25,722 bases of DNA, taken from positions 1 to 25,722 of the forward strand of contig JBDRHL010000201.1 of assembly GCA_043816955.1 (NCBI GenBank), written 5' to 3'. The position numbers and the translations under genes are program-made. How positions within the stretch are numbered: the stretch's first letter is position 1; the number at the start of each line of letters is the position of its first letter. Below are positions 15,418-23,113 of the stretch, piece by piece. The notes beneath the pieces are model-generated. The model was not told where the DNA came from. It did not search any database and saw nothing but the letters and a program-made list of their open reading frames with translations. The stretch comes from JBDRHL01 sp043816955. Lineage in GTDB: Bacteria > Planctomycetota > Phycisphaerae > Sedimentisphaerales > CAYZTY01.

Positions 15418-16686
15418 TTATTTCTCAAACCTCTCTCTGAATGACCACAGCCCGAGTCCGGGGTTGGAGATAAAGTATATTTCCTCTCCATTGATGTTGT
15501 TAAAACCATCCGCAAGCTTTTCCGGATCATACCGCCGTATCATTTCATCCAGGTCTGCATATTCAAAATTGACACTTTCGATCTCATCCCTGCTTACACC
15601 GCCCGGACAATATGTAATCTTAAACCGCCCCTCACTGGAACCGTGAATCAGATGAGCAGCAGCACTGAGGTTAACCTTCAGATCATCATGTGTTTCAACC
15701 AACTCAAGCACCCGCTCGGTCCCCACGTATCCGTACTTCCTTATCAGCCTGTCAATTTCAGGATCTTCGCCGAACTCCTTCAACCCCGGCGCCAGCACAA
15801 TAAGCTCTCCGCCGTCCGCCATTGCCATCCTTGTCCGGTAGATGCTCTTGTTGCCCAGCCACGTGCTTTTGTATTCTTCTGCTTCCAGATAAACAACCAC
15901 CTTCTCCAGAGGCTTATCGAGCAGTTGAAAATTGACTTTCAATGACAGCTCAGCAGCCAGGTTGAAGCATTCGATATCATCTCCGATAAACAAACCCCTC
16001 GTAACCTGACCCTCAGCAGCAGAAGCAACCACAGTCTGCACATAAATAATCGGCAGGTCTTTTGCGAAATGCTCCGACGCGTAATTAAGAACCCGGCGAA
16101 CGGGGGTATCTGCCCTTCCCATTATTCTTTCCATACCATATGCTGCACCCAGGAAATGACTTTTATTTATCCCCTCGGCGCCACCCGTACCAATAAAAAT
16201 GTTCTTGTTGTAATTGGCCATCCCCACAACTTCATGCGGCACCACCTGACCAATCGAAAGGATAAGATCGAAACTGCCTTCGACAAGAAGTTTGTCTACC
16301 TGTGCAGGCCAACTGTAATTGACACGGCCCTCGCTTACCTGCCTCACAAATTCAGCCGGCACCTCACCCAGCGTAACAAGTCCCCCGCGCCAGTCATGCC
16401 TTCGGAAAAGCCCAGCCGGCACATGCCCGAACATCTTCGTGATTTCACTTTTGCTCATCGGATAGTGTGTACCAATCGCCGGCAGAATGTCCGTGAGTCT
16501 GTCCCCGTAATATTCGCGTGCCATCTGCGTAAGCTCCCCTGCACGCGAATGAAAACGCGTAATATCAGGCGGAACCACAAGAACCTTTTTCTTCGCACCA
16601 ATCCTGCCAAGCGCCTCATAAAGACCGCTTTTAAGGTCCTCTGCAGTCAGCTTATCTGTCTTGCTTCCGCGCTTATAAAGCAGCAT
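15418..16686 (-). CDS. LarA-family nickel-dependent racemase/epimerase homologue (candidate mannonate/gluconate 2-epimerase)
   Basis: This 422-residue protein belongs to the DUF2088/LarA family, which epimerises alpha-hydroxyacids with a nickel-pincer nucleotide. The N-terminal block PPDITRFHSRAG matches the substrate-binding segment, and H74 in GTHYPMSKSEI fits catalytic H108 of Lactobacillus LarA. Further on, H151, K161 and H177 have spacings of 10 and 16, the same as LarA H174, K184 (pincer attachment) and H200 (nickel ligand). The chemistry therefore looks intact. Lactate is an unlikely substrate: the gene sits 14 bases after the HAD gene and behind UxaE and mannonate oxidoreductase, and just before gnd. 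Gluconate 2-epimerase activity has been reported among LarA homologues (from memory), which would convert mannonate to gluconate here. Cofactor genes larB, larC and larE are not in the window. RBS GAGGG supports the ATG. Confidence 0.85.
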   Translation of the reverse strand: MLLYKRGSKTDKLTAEDLKSGLYEALGRIGAKKKVLVVPPDITRFHSRAGELTQMAREYYGDRLTDILPAIGTHYPMSKSEITKMFGHVPAGLFRRHDWRGGLVTLGEVPAEFVRQVSEGRVNYSWPAQVDKLLVEGSFDLILSIGQVVPHEVVGMANYNKNIFIGTGGAEGINKSHFLGAAYGMERIMGRADTPVRRVLNYASEHFAKDLPIIYVQTVVASAAEGQVTRGLFIGDDIECFNLAAELSLKVNFQLLDKPLEKVVVYLEAEEYKSTWLGNKSIYRTRMAMADGGELIVLAPGLKEFGEDPEIDRLIRKYGYVGTERVLELVETHDDLKVNLSAAAHLIHGSSEGRFKITYCPGGVSRDEIESVNFEYADLDEMIRRYDPEKLADGFNNINGEEIYFISNPGLGLWSFRERFEK

Positions 16687-16700
16687 TTTTCCCTCGCTTA

Positions 16701-17597
16701 TTACCAGTCCGGATGTTCGGGCAGATATTCATCAAACTCGGCGATTAGCTTTGTCTCATAATCGCCTGCGTATTTGCCGGCAATAAATTTATCAAACGCC
16801 TCGTCATGGAATCGTTTCCAGCTTTTGTCTTCATCCCCGGGATTGACCGGATAAAACAGCGCCCCGATGCTCCTTGCAGCTTTCATATCACCCGGCGCAT
16901 CACCTATCATCAAAACATGGTTCTTCGCATATTTACCCTTTGTCGCTATATCGAGATGCTGCGCCTTTGTCCCCATCTCCTGACCCGCTATGACCTGAAC
17001 ATACCTGGCAATATCATGCTCTTCCCATTCGCGAGCTAACGCTTCGCCGGGAGTAGCGCTGCAGCAGATAACATCCGCTTTATCGAAAATCTTCTCCAGG
17101 CTTTCTCGTACATACGGGAAAGGCGGGATGTCCTTGACAATCGCAGCTACCGACTCATTGACCTTCCTGCTCCATTCCAGAACATGCTGCAGTTCTTTTT
17201 TTGCCTCACCATTTGCCGATTGAATCGCCGTATTCAGTCCCTCATTACTAAGCAGACTCCTGGGATCATCGACCCACTTGCAGTAATGTTCGAACTTCGG
17301 CACCTTGAAGCTGCGCTTCTTTGTCATCGGATGTGACGGAAGCAGTTCGGTAAGTATCCGGACTATGGTCTTGTGCCGGTTCGCCCCGCGGGTCTTGCTG
17401 AAAAGATCAGCAAATTCCTTGCACTGCCTTGCCGCGTATGCCACTGGCTGCAGGCCGAAATATGCGATCATCCACGGGCAAAAACACTCACGCTGCTTGA
17501 TCCCCATCGTATCAAAAACACATCCGTCCGAATCGATCCCGACAAAAAATCCCTTGCTTGGCCTTAAATCCGCCAATGGCCCGGCTGCATCATTCAT
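16701..17597 (-). CDS. HAD-superfamily hydrolase
   Basis: This 298-residue protein carries all HAD motifs: DxD at D22/D24 (GIDSDGCVFDT), the motif II Ser/Thr in CCSATP (about 180-182), a Lys near 211 (GTKAQH) and the acidic motif GDAPGDMKAA (D233, D237). The long stretch between motifs I and II (about 30-165) is a helical C1-type cap, as in sugar-phosphate phosphatases and beta-phosphoglucomutase relatives. It most likely removes phosphate from a small sugar or sugar-acid phosphate in the cytoplasm; the substrate cannot be read from sequence. It lies 35 bases after the SDR gene and 14 before the LarA-like gene, so it belongs to the sugar-acid operon, perhaps clearing a dead-end phosphorylated intermediate. 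GGAG upstream supports the ATG at 17597. Confidence 0.85.
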   Translation of the reverse strand: MNDAAGPLADLRPSKGFFVGIDSDGCVFDTMGIKQRECFCPWMIAYFGLQPVAYAARQCKEFADLFSKTRGANRHKTIVRILTELLPSHPMTKKRSFKVPKFEHYCKWVDDPRSLLSNEGLNTAIQSANGEAKKELQHVLEWSRKVNESVAAIVKDIPPFPYVRESLEKIFDKADVICCSATPGEALAREWEEHDIARYVQVIAGQEMGTKAQHLDIATKGKYAKNHVLMIGDAPGDMKAARSIGALFYPVNPGDEDKSWKRFHDEAFDKFIAGKYAGDYETKLIAEFDEYLPEHPDW

Positions 17598-17632
17598 CCG
17601 ACTCTCCAGTCAAAATCACCAAATCAAAAAAA

Positions 17633-18451
17633 TTATACGCCGCTGAACGCCGAAAACCCGCCGTCTATCGGCACAACAATACCTGTAACAAATCTGGCTG
17701 CTTCACTGAGAAGCCATATTACCGTCCCGACAAGCTCCTGCGGATCACCGTACCTGCCCATCGGTGTATGTTCAATAATCGTTTTACCGCGGGCTGTAGG
17801 CTTACCCGTCTTCTGGTCGATCAGCAAAAAGCGGTTCTGTTCGGTAAGGAAAAATCCCGGTGCAATCGCATTTACGCGAATCTCCTTCGAATAGTTCTGG
17901 CACATATGAACAGCCAGCCACTGAGTAAAGTTGCTTACCGCTGCCTTTGCCGCTGAATACGCCGGTATCTTTGTCAGAGGGCAAAAAGCGTTCATGCTGG
18001 AAATATTCAGCACAACGCCTCTGCCCCTCTCTGCCATATCCTTCGCGAAAACCTGAGCAGGCAAAACCGTCCCGATAAAATTAAGATCAAAAACAAAACG
18101 TATCGCATCATCAGGCAGATCAAAAAAAGACATATCAGGCCCCGTCGTCGCCTCCTTCTTATTACCGCCGGCGCCGTTGATCAGAACATCAACCGCACCG
18201 AACTCAGCAGCGATTTTTTCCTGTGCAGCTTCCAGGGTGCCCTTTTTCAATACGTTGCAGACAACCGCAATAGCTTTCCCCCCGTCAGCCCTGATTTCGC
18301 CGGCAACCTTATTAGCCGCCTCTTCCATCAAATCCATCACCGCAACCTTCGCCCCTGCCCCTGCAAGTGCTTTGGCAAGCGTTCCGCAAAGAACACCCCC
18401 TGCACCTGTTATCGCGATAACCCTGCCCTTAAGATCAAATAAATCGCTCAT
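17633..18451 (-). CDS. uxuB: SDR-family mannonate oxidoreductase (fructuronate reductase, UxuB-like)
   Basis: This 272-residue short-chain dehydrogenase has the cofactor loop T15-G-A-G-G-V-L-C-G, NGAGG at 92-96 and the catalytic Ser151/152, Tyr165 and Lys169 (NISSMNAF, PAYSAAKAA). The blocks GAGGVLCGTLAKAL, ILNISSMNAF-like, NFTQWLAVH, RVNAIAPGFFLTEQNR and the ending TGIVVPIDGGFSAFSGV are, from memory, nearly those of the Bacillus subtilis SDR-type D-mannonate oxidoreductase. That enzyme reduces fructuronate to mannonate with NAD(P)H. The gene starts 11 bases after the tagaturonate epimerase gene, whose product would be its substrate. A good AAAGGAC RBS supports ATG 18451. A different sugar-acid substrate is possible, but the neighbour makes fructuronate the best guess. 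Confidence 0.85.
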   Translation of the reverse strand: MSDLFDLKGRVIAITGAGGVLCGTLAKALAGAGAKVAVMDLMEEAANKVAGEIRADGGKAIAVVCNVLKKGTLEAAQEKIAAEFGAVDVLINGAGGNKKEATTGPDMSFFDLPDDAIRFVFDLNFIGTVLPAQVFAKDMAERGRGVVLNISSMNAFCPLTKIPAYSAAKAAVSNFTQWLAVHMCQNYSKEIRVNAIAPGFFLTEQNRFLLIDQKTGKPTARGKTIIEHTPMGRYGDPQELVGTVIWLLSEAARFVTGIVVPIDGGFSAFSGV

Positions 18452-18462
18452 CTAATTGTCCT

Positions 18463-19710
18463 TTAATCTGGAAATATTCTCTTAATATGTCTTTCAAAAA
18501 TATTCGCCGTAACGCCTTGCGCGATCACATCCTCGTACTTTTCCAATGCATTCAGATACCTCTGTCCCATCTCCGCTGCGACCTTATACCCCACGTGCAG
18601 AAGCTGCCTGAAATTCGAATCATAATCCGGGCATCCCTGCTCATGCCTCAACGTATTGGCAAATTTCTCACCGCTCCAGCCTGCAACCGTCTCAGGCCTC
18701 GGCAGTTTGCGCCTGTCAATATCAATCACCGTCGCGTAAGGCCCGCAAAGCTCATCAAACCGCCCATATGCTTTCTCATAAACTTCCCTGGCAATCTCAA
18801 GACCCTCTCCGCCTGCCCTCGCCAGCCCGATAAGCTCTTCAAGCCACGTTGTCCCTGCTGTCTTCAAATGAAGACCTGCGTTATATTTCCCAAGTGCCTC
18901 CTTGATCGGCCCGTAAATCGAAAACTTGTCACTTCCCGAATGAACGCTGAGCTTCAGATTACCAGGCAGCCCGAACTCCTTCACCGCAAAACGAATCACC
19001 GCAAGGTCCTCCTCGAACTCCCTTGTAAACCGTTTAACGTCACCGACATAATCAACACCTTTATTAAACCTGCCTGTAAATTTCGGAGCTATCGTCTGCG
19101 CAGGTATCCCCTCCTCTGCAATTGCAGCCAGGATAAAAAGCATCTCTATCGGACTTTGCGGCTGCTTCGTTTCGTCCATCGAAACCTCTGTAACAAAGTT
19201 ACCTTCTCCTTTCACCGAAGCTATATGACGGTAAATCTTGCCTGCCTCCTGCACCGCAAGCAGCACCTTCCCTGCAATCCCCTTCATCTGCGATTCTGTT
19301 ATCTCAATCGGTTCCTCTATTCCCTCGATCATAAGCTGACCGGCATATTTCTTATACCTGTAAACGAACGCAGCAATATCTCCCGGCGTCGCAGCCTTAC
19401 CCATAAAGTCCGCTACATCAAGTGTAAAAAAATTACTCGCCTCAACAAACAGATCAACATTTTTCAGCCCGATATGATCAGCATCAACATAATACCCGCC
19501 CGTCCAGCCAAGCGCCTTTACCGAGTCATCCGCCTCCCTGCGAACACTCGCATGGTCGGTATGTATAATCGTATGCTCCCGGTAACTCTTGTTCCACACA
19601 GGTACAATATCAATACCCGCCTTTTTAGCCTTCATTATCGCAGCCAGCTGAGCCTTTCCTTGGTGCCCGAACCTGTCGCCTACTCCAAAGGAATATTTTT
19701 CCAGCTTCAT
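18463..19710 (-). CDS. uxaE: Tagaturonate epimerase family protein (UxaE-like)
   Basis: This 415-residue protein matches the UxaE family (PF16257) known from Thermotoga, which interconverts tagaturonate and fructuronate. Recognisable blocks are the opening KYSFGVGDRFGHQGKAQL, PVWNKSYREHTIIHT (37-51), the acidic-His motif YVDADHIGL (74-82), FFTLDVADFMG, TEVSMDET (174-181), SVHSGSDKFSIYGP (255-268) and H281. The His/Asp/Glu sites would bind the divalent metal of a TIM-barrel epimerase. The reaction lets galacturonate-derived tagaturonate enter the glucuronate branch and replaces UxaB/UxaA. The gene begins 20 bases after the PPi-PFK stop with an AAGGAAAG RBS and runs straight into the SDR gene that would use its product. 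Family assignment is good; the exact ketohexonate could differ. Confidence 0.82.
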   Translation of the reverse strand: MKLEKYSFGVGDRFGHQGKAQLAAIMKAKKAGIDIVPVWNKSYREHTIIHTDHASVRREADDSVKALGWTGGYYVDADHIGLKNVDLFVEASNFFTLDVADFMGKAATPGDIAAFVYRYKKYAGQLMIEGIEEPIEITESQMKGIAGKVLLAVQEAGKIYRHIASVKGEGNFVTEVSMDETKQPQSPIEMLFILAAIAEEGIPAQTIAPKFTGRFNKGVDYVGDVKRFTREFEEDLAVIRFAVKEFGLPGNLKLSVHSGSDKFSIYGPIKEALGKYNAGLHLKTAGTTWLEELIGLARAGGEGLEIAREVYEKAYGRFDELCGPYATVIDIDRRKLPRPETVAGWSGEKFANTLRHEQGCPDYDSNFRQLLHVGYKVAAEMGQRYLNALEKYEDVIAQGVTANIFERHIKRIFPD

Positions 19711-19730
19711 TTCAACTTTCCTTAACTTGT

Positions 19731-20996
19731 TTACAGATACGCAGCCAGCTTCCTCTCGACCGGCTTCCTTTCAAAACGCATATAAACCGGCAGACCGTCA
19801 TCACCGACAGTAATCGGCGCCTCACCTTGCACCAGAGGCCGAACATAATCAAGCATCGCCTCGGTTACGCCGTTACCCGCTTGATTAATAAACTCAGCCG
19901 GAACCTTTTTCTCTCCGTTGGCAACATCGCTAAGCCCCGCAAGTCCTGTCGTGCATTGGTAAGGCTTGTTACTCTCTCGAACGAGTGTCACCATCTTTCC
20001 ATTGGTGCCTTTAAGCGACTGGCGAACAGCTTCTGCACCGCACATGTATGCTTCATTCACATCAGTCAGCGATGCAAAATGCATCGCGGTTCGCTGATTC
20101 GTACCGAGCTTGTTAACTCTGGCCTTTATGCCGACCTCTTTTTCGATAACCATCTTTATCATATCGGCAGCTCCGCCCAGCTGAACATGCCCGAAGCTGT
20201 CCATTCCCAGCCTGCTGCTGTCCGCTGTAACATATTTGCCTTTCTCATCTTTAAGCCCTTCGCCGGCTGCGATAAACACCCTGCCGAACTCTTTAAGCAC
20301 ATCCTTGACATCCTTCACAAGCTTCTCAAAACTGAATACCGCCTCGGGCATATATATCAGGTGCGGCGCATCCTCACTGGTCCGTCTGGCAAGCCCTGTC
20401 GCAGCCGCAATCCAGCCGGCGTTTCTGCCCATGACCTCAAGTATGCTGCATGTATCTATCGTATAAAGCGATTCGGTATCTCTGCCCGCTTCCATCGCGC
20501 ATGTCGCTACGTATTTCGCCACGCTGCCGTAGCCCGGGCAATGATCGGTAAACGCCAGATCATTATCAATAGTCTTAGGCACACCCATACAAACAAGCTC
20601 ATACCCTGTATCTTTGGCAAGCACGTTGACCTTGTCGCAGGTATCCATCGAATCATTTCCGCCGGCATAGAAGAAATAATGAATGTCGTGCGCCTTGAAA
20701 ACCGCCAATATACGCTCATAGTCCGCCTTGCTTTGCTCCAGTGACTTCAGCTTATGCCGACACGACCCGATAGCCGCAGCAGGCGTTCTTTTGAGGGCTT
20801 CAATCGTTTCGGGTTTTTCAGCGGTAATATCGAACAAATCCCCTTTTAAGACGCCTAAAATACCGTTCGTTGCGCCGAAAACCCTGCCGATTTTGCCGGA
20901 TTTTACAGCTTGCTGGATTACCCCGCACGCGCTGGAGTTAATAACTGTTGTCGGCCCGCCGCTTTGTGCGACTATTGCATTGGCTTTGACGCTCAT
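19731..20996 (-). CDS. pfp: 6-phosphofructokinase, probably pyrophosphate-dependent
   Basis: This 421-residue phosphofructokinase has QSGGPTTVINSS near the N-terminus, AGGNDSMDT (111-119), PKTIDND (140-146) and MGRNAGW (189-195). Two positions decide the phosphate donor: where ATP enzymes have Gly-Gly this one has Asp115 (GGND) and Lys141 (PKTIDND), the combination of PPi-dependent enzymes. It would reversibly phosphorylate fructose 6-phosphate and, in many anaerobes, sedoheptulose 7-phosphate. The open frame extends to a TTG at 21011, but ATG 20996 is a better start because GGAG lies 9 bases upstream. It appears to be the first gene of the sugar-acid operon, with a promoter-like element about 65 bases upstream. 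Pairing with gnd at the other end suggests pentose phosphate handling. Confidence 0.93.
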   Translation of the reverse strand: MSVKANAIVAQSGGPTTVINSSACGVIQQAVKSGKIGRVFGATNGILGVLKGDLFDITAEKPETIEALKRTPAAAIGSCRHKLKSLEQSKADYERILAVFKAHDIHYFFYAGGNDSMDTCDKVNVLAKDTGYELVCMGVPKTIDNDLAFTDHCPGYGSVAKYVATCAMEAGRDTESLYTIDTCSILEVMGRNAGWIAAATGLARRTSEDAPHLIYMPEAVFSFEKLVKDVKDVLKEFGRVFIAAGEGLKDEKGKYVTADSSRLGMDSFGHVQLGGAADMIKMVIEKEVGIKARVNKLGTNQRTAMHFASLTDVNEAYMCGAEAVRQSLKGTNGKMVTLVRESNKPYQCTTGLAGLSDVANGEKKVPAEFINQAGNGVTEAMLDYVRPLVQGEAPITVGDDGLPVYMRFERKPVERKLAAYL

Positions 20997-21060
20997 TCGT
21001 TGGCTCTCCAAAAAACCTTATTATTAATACTAAAAATGCCCATCCCCACCGAAAACAGCT

Positions 21061-21088
21061 AATATAACCTTTTCCCCCATATTTGCAA
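21061..21088 (-). promoter_or_regulatory. Candidate promoter of the sugar-acid operon
   Basis: On the minus strand TTGCAA (21083-21088) and TATATT (21061-21066) are 16 bases apart. Transcription would start near 21054 and give a leader of nearly 60 bases before the pfp ATG. Match is moderate (4/6 and 5/6). Confidence 0.45.
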
Positions 21089-21111
21089 GCCCCTGCCCGG
21101 GCGTTTTTACC

Positions 21112-21140
21112 TTGACACCAAAACCCTGCCTGGATATAAT
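21112..21140 (+). promoter_or_regulatory. Consensus sigma-70 promoter of the secreted-protein gene
   Basis: TTGACA (21112-21117) and TATAAT (21135-21140) are both perfect and exactly 17 bases apart. Transcription would start near 21147, leaving a leader of about 155 nt before the ATG at 21301. It is divergent from the sugar-acid operon promoter about 25 bases away. Confidence 0.85.
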
Positions 21141-21224
21141 TACTTATTATAGAAGGAGAAAGCTGTTGTTGTTTCAGCCTGCGCTGAGATTGCTGGGCTT
21201 TCCCTTCAGGTTTCTAAAATAAAA

Positions 21225-21270
21225 GTCCATCCGGTGCAGGTCGGCACAATGAACTGCATCCATATTGGAC
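21225..21270 (+). other. Possible nested hairpin in the 5' leader
   Basis: GTCCA (21225-21229) can pair with TGGAC (21266-21270), and inside it TGCAG (21235-21239) with CTGCA (21254-21258), leaving a 14-base loop. The arms are only five bases long, so this could be chance. I recognise no riboswitch class in the leader. Confidence 0.25.
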
Positions 21271-21300
21271 ACCGCAATTCGAGAAATAAGGAGGTCGAAA

Positions 21301-22968
21301 ATGAAAAAGTTCCCATTATTTTCGCTAATCTTACTAACGGTCACATCCTTGTTTTTTTACACCGGTGTCCCGGCGTCTGCGGATTGGTTCAAAATGAATC
21401 CCCCTCCGGATGTTGATAAAACCGACCACAATGACGTCAACAAAAATGGTACCGATTGGAACAAACCGACATGCTGGATTGCTGTCGCCTCAAACATGCT
21501 TGCAGGCGCAGGCTACGGAGATGGCAACTCTGTCCAGGAAAGAGCTGATGAAATCTATTCAGAACTATGCCTTCATATCGTTGATGGCAACGAGGCCGGA
21601 TGGGCAGATGAGGCAATCGACGCGTGGCTCCAGTCAGACTACAACAAATGGAGCAACACTAATCCATATACCATTATAGATGTTCACGGCAACAAGGCGG
21701 CTCCAAGACGCCCGTGGGCATATACAGAATTGCCCAAATTTGTCGCAAACAAGCTGCGTGCCTGTGACATGGTCAGGCTTAGCATACTTGTCCCCGATGC
21801 AAACGCCAACACCACCCCCACCTATGGCCATGCAGTTACCCTGTGGGGCGACGATGCCAATGATCCTAATGAGCTGACCTCCAATCCGAGCAAGGTTAAG
21901 GTCTCCGACTCAGATTACTGGAATCCTGCTGTTAACGTCCAGACTTATACATATGACGACTACAACAACCCTAATCCCGGCGGCAACAACGAAGGCAACG
22001 GCTGGTACATAAACTACAATAACTCCGATACCCACCGCTACATCGACAATGTAGTTACACTCTCAGCAACCGATCCCAACGATGTTACCCCAAGTACTGA
22101 AACCCTTGTCGCCTCCGCCCAGTTCCAATATAGCGGCGATGACCCCTGCGCCCTCGACCTGCATTATAGGATCATTTCCGATGCAAAGATACTCACCTAC
22201 AATACCAGCCTCGACTGGGACATACCAAATGAACCGCAAATCGTCGAAGAAGACGTAAACTGCATCTCCGTCACATGGGACCTTGCCTACAACCCCGTAC
22301 CGAAAGACACCACTGTAACAATAACTGCGCAGATCGCCGTCCCCTATAATGCAAACGGTTCTACCGTATCCCTCAAAAACATATATTGGACGCCTTTGTT
22401 TTTCGAGCCTCTTGTCGGCTCACTCTGGCATCGGTGGACACCCGAACTGCCCGGCTCTCCCTATCTGCACGCACCAAACATGTGCGGCGGCTATGTCGTC
22501 GTCGCATTCGATGTTTACAGAGACACCGGCACTATGATGGAAATCATGGGCCATTATCGTTACCAGTTCAAATACAAGTACTTCCAGGATCCCGAACACC
22601 ACGAATTTGTTCTTGAACCAACCGACCCCCGACCCGACGTCTTCGTAAGCTATTTCCGCTTCGGTCACTCCTACGGCCTTTTGCTCCCAGAGGAGCTGTG
22701 GCAGTTTAACAATTGGCGCACAACCGATTATTCAATGTTTCCATTCATGGCCCCCGTCGGCCCATTCATCATCGAATGGCCGGGCCAGCTTCCTTACCCC
22801 AAAGGGCAGTATTACGTCAATCCCACTGCCCAGAGCTGCGATGATCCCGGCATGTGGTACCTCGGCGGCGACATAAATCGCGACTGTTACGTAAACTTCA
22901 GCGATTTCGCGCTATTTGCAATGACCTGGATGCAGTGTAACGACCCAGCCAATCCCCAGTGCCACTAA
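21301..22968 (+). CDS. Secreted IdeS-like cysteine peptidase candidate with dockerin-like C-terminus
   Basis: This 555-residue exported protein has a signal peptide (KK, then a hydrophobic core to about 22, cut after PASA-27). The N-terminal domain (about 28-250) has three motifs arranged as in C66/IdeS-type papain-fold peptidases: CWIAVASNMLAGAGYG with C58, YGHAVTLWGDD with H177, and KVSDSDYW with D203/D205. A central beta-rich region (about 255-510) resembles no family I can name. The last 35 residues (GDINRDCYVNFSDFALFAMTWMQCNDPANPQC) hold one dockerin-like calcium loop, the tail style of Phycisphaerae exported proteins. The frame is open 12 codons further upstream, but ATG 21301 has a full AAGGAGG RBS and a proper signal peptide. 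The perfect promoter predicts high expression. The peptidase call is motif-based and unproven. Confidence 0.75.
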   Translation: MKKFPLFSLILLTVTSLFFYTGVPASADWFKMNPPPDVDKTDHNDVNKNGTDWNKPTCWIAVASNMLAGAGYGDGNSVQERADEIYSELCLHIVDGNEAGWADEAIDAWLQSDYNKWSNTNPYTIIDVHGNKAAPRRPWAYTELPKFVANKLRACDMVRLSILVPDANANTTPTYGHAVTLWGDDANDPNELTSNPSKVKVSDSDYWNPAVNVQTYTYDDYNNPNPGGNNEGNGWYINYNNSDTHRYIDNVVTLSATDPNDVTPSTETLVASAQFQYSGDDPCALDLHYRIISDAKILTYNTSLDWDIPNEPQIVEEDVNCISVTWDLAYNPVPKDTTVTITAQIAVPYNANGSTVSLKNIYWTPLFFEPLVGSLWHRWTPELPGSPYLHAPNMCGGYVVVAFDVYRDTGTMMEIMGHYRYQFKYKYFQDPEHHEFVLEPTDPRPDVFVSYFRFGHSYGLLLPEELWQFNNWRTTDYSMFPFMAPVGPFIIEWPGQLPYPKGQYYVNPTAQSCDDPGMWYLGGDINRDCYVNFSDFALFAMTWMQCNDPANPQCH

Positions 22969-23113
22969 CCTGACGAATCCTCCTGGCTGACTGATCCGCT
23001 TTGCAAAAAAATTTGCTTGTCTTCGCCGGATAACGGCATATACATAGATAACTTCCGGGGCTGACAGCCGGAGCGAAAGTCTTTACGATCGCAGCACGGC
23101 AGTCTCCAACCCC

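Noticed and set aside
15363..15530. N-terminal extension of gnd by 56 codons
   Set aside because: It would overlap the LarA-like gene; the ATG at 15362 has a good RBS and gives the canonical N-terminus.
18487..19725. 412-codon plus-strand frame opposite the UxaE-like gene
   Set aside because: Long, but an antisense shadow caused by codon bias. The product is Arg/Pro/Leu-rich without domain features, while the minus strand encodes a clear family member.
19827..20744. 305-codon plus-strand frame opposite the PPi-PFK gene
   Set aside because: Antisense to a gene with all phosphofructokinase motifs; no RBS or family signature.
20997..21011. TTG start five codons upstream for the phosphofructokinase
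   Set aside because: The TTG lies over the GGAG that serves the ATG at 20996, which is the more natural start.
21101..21110. GC-rich palindrome followed by T-run as a terminator
   Set aside because: The stem is only four bases, and no gene on either strand ends there; it lies between two divergent promoters.
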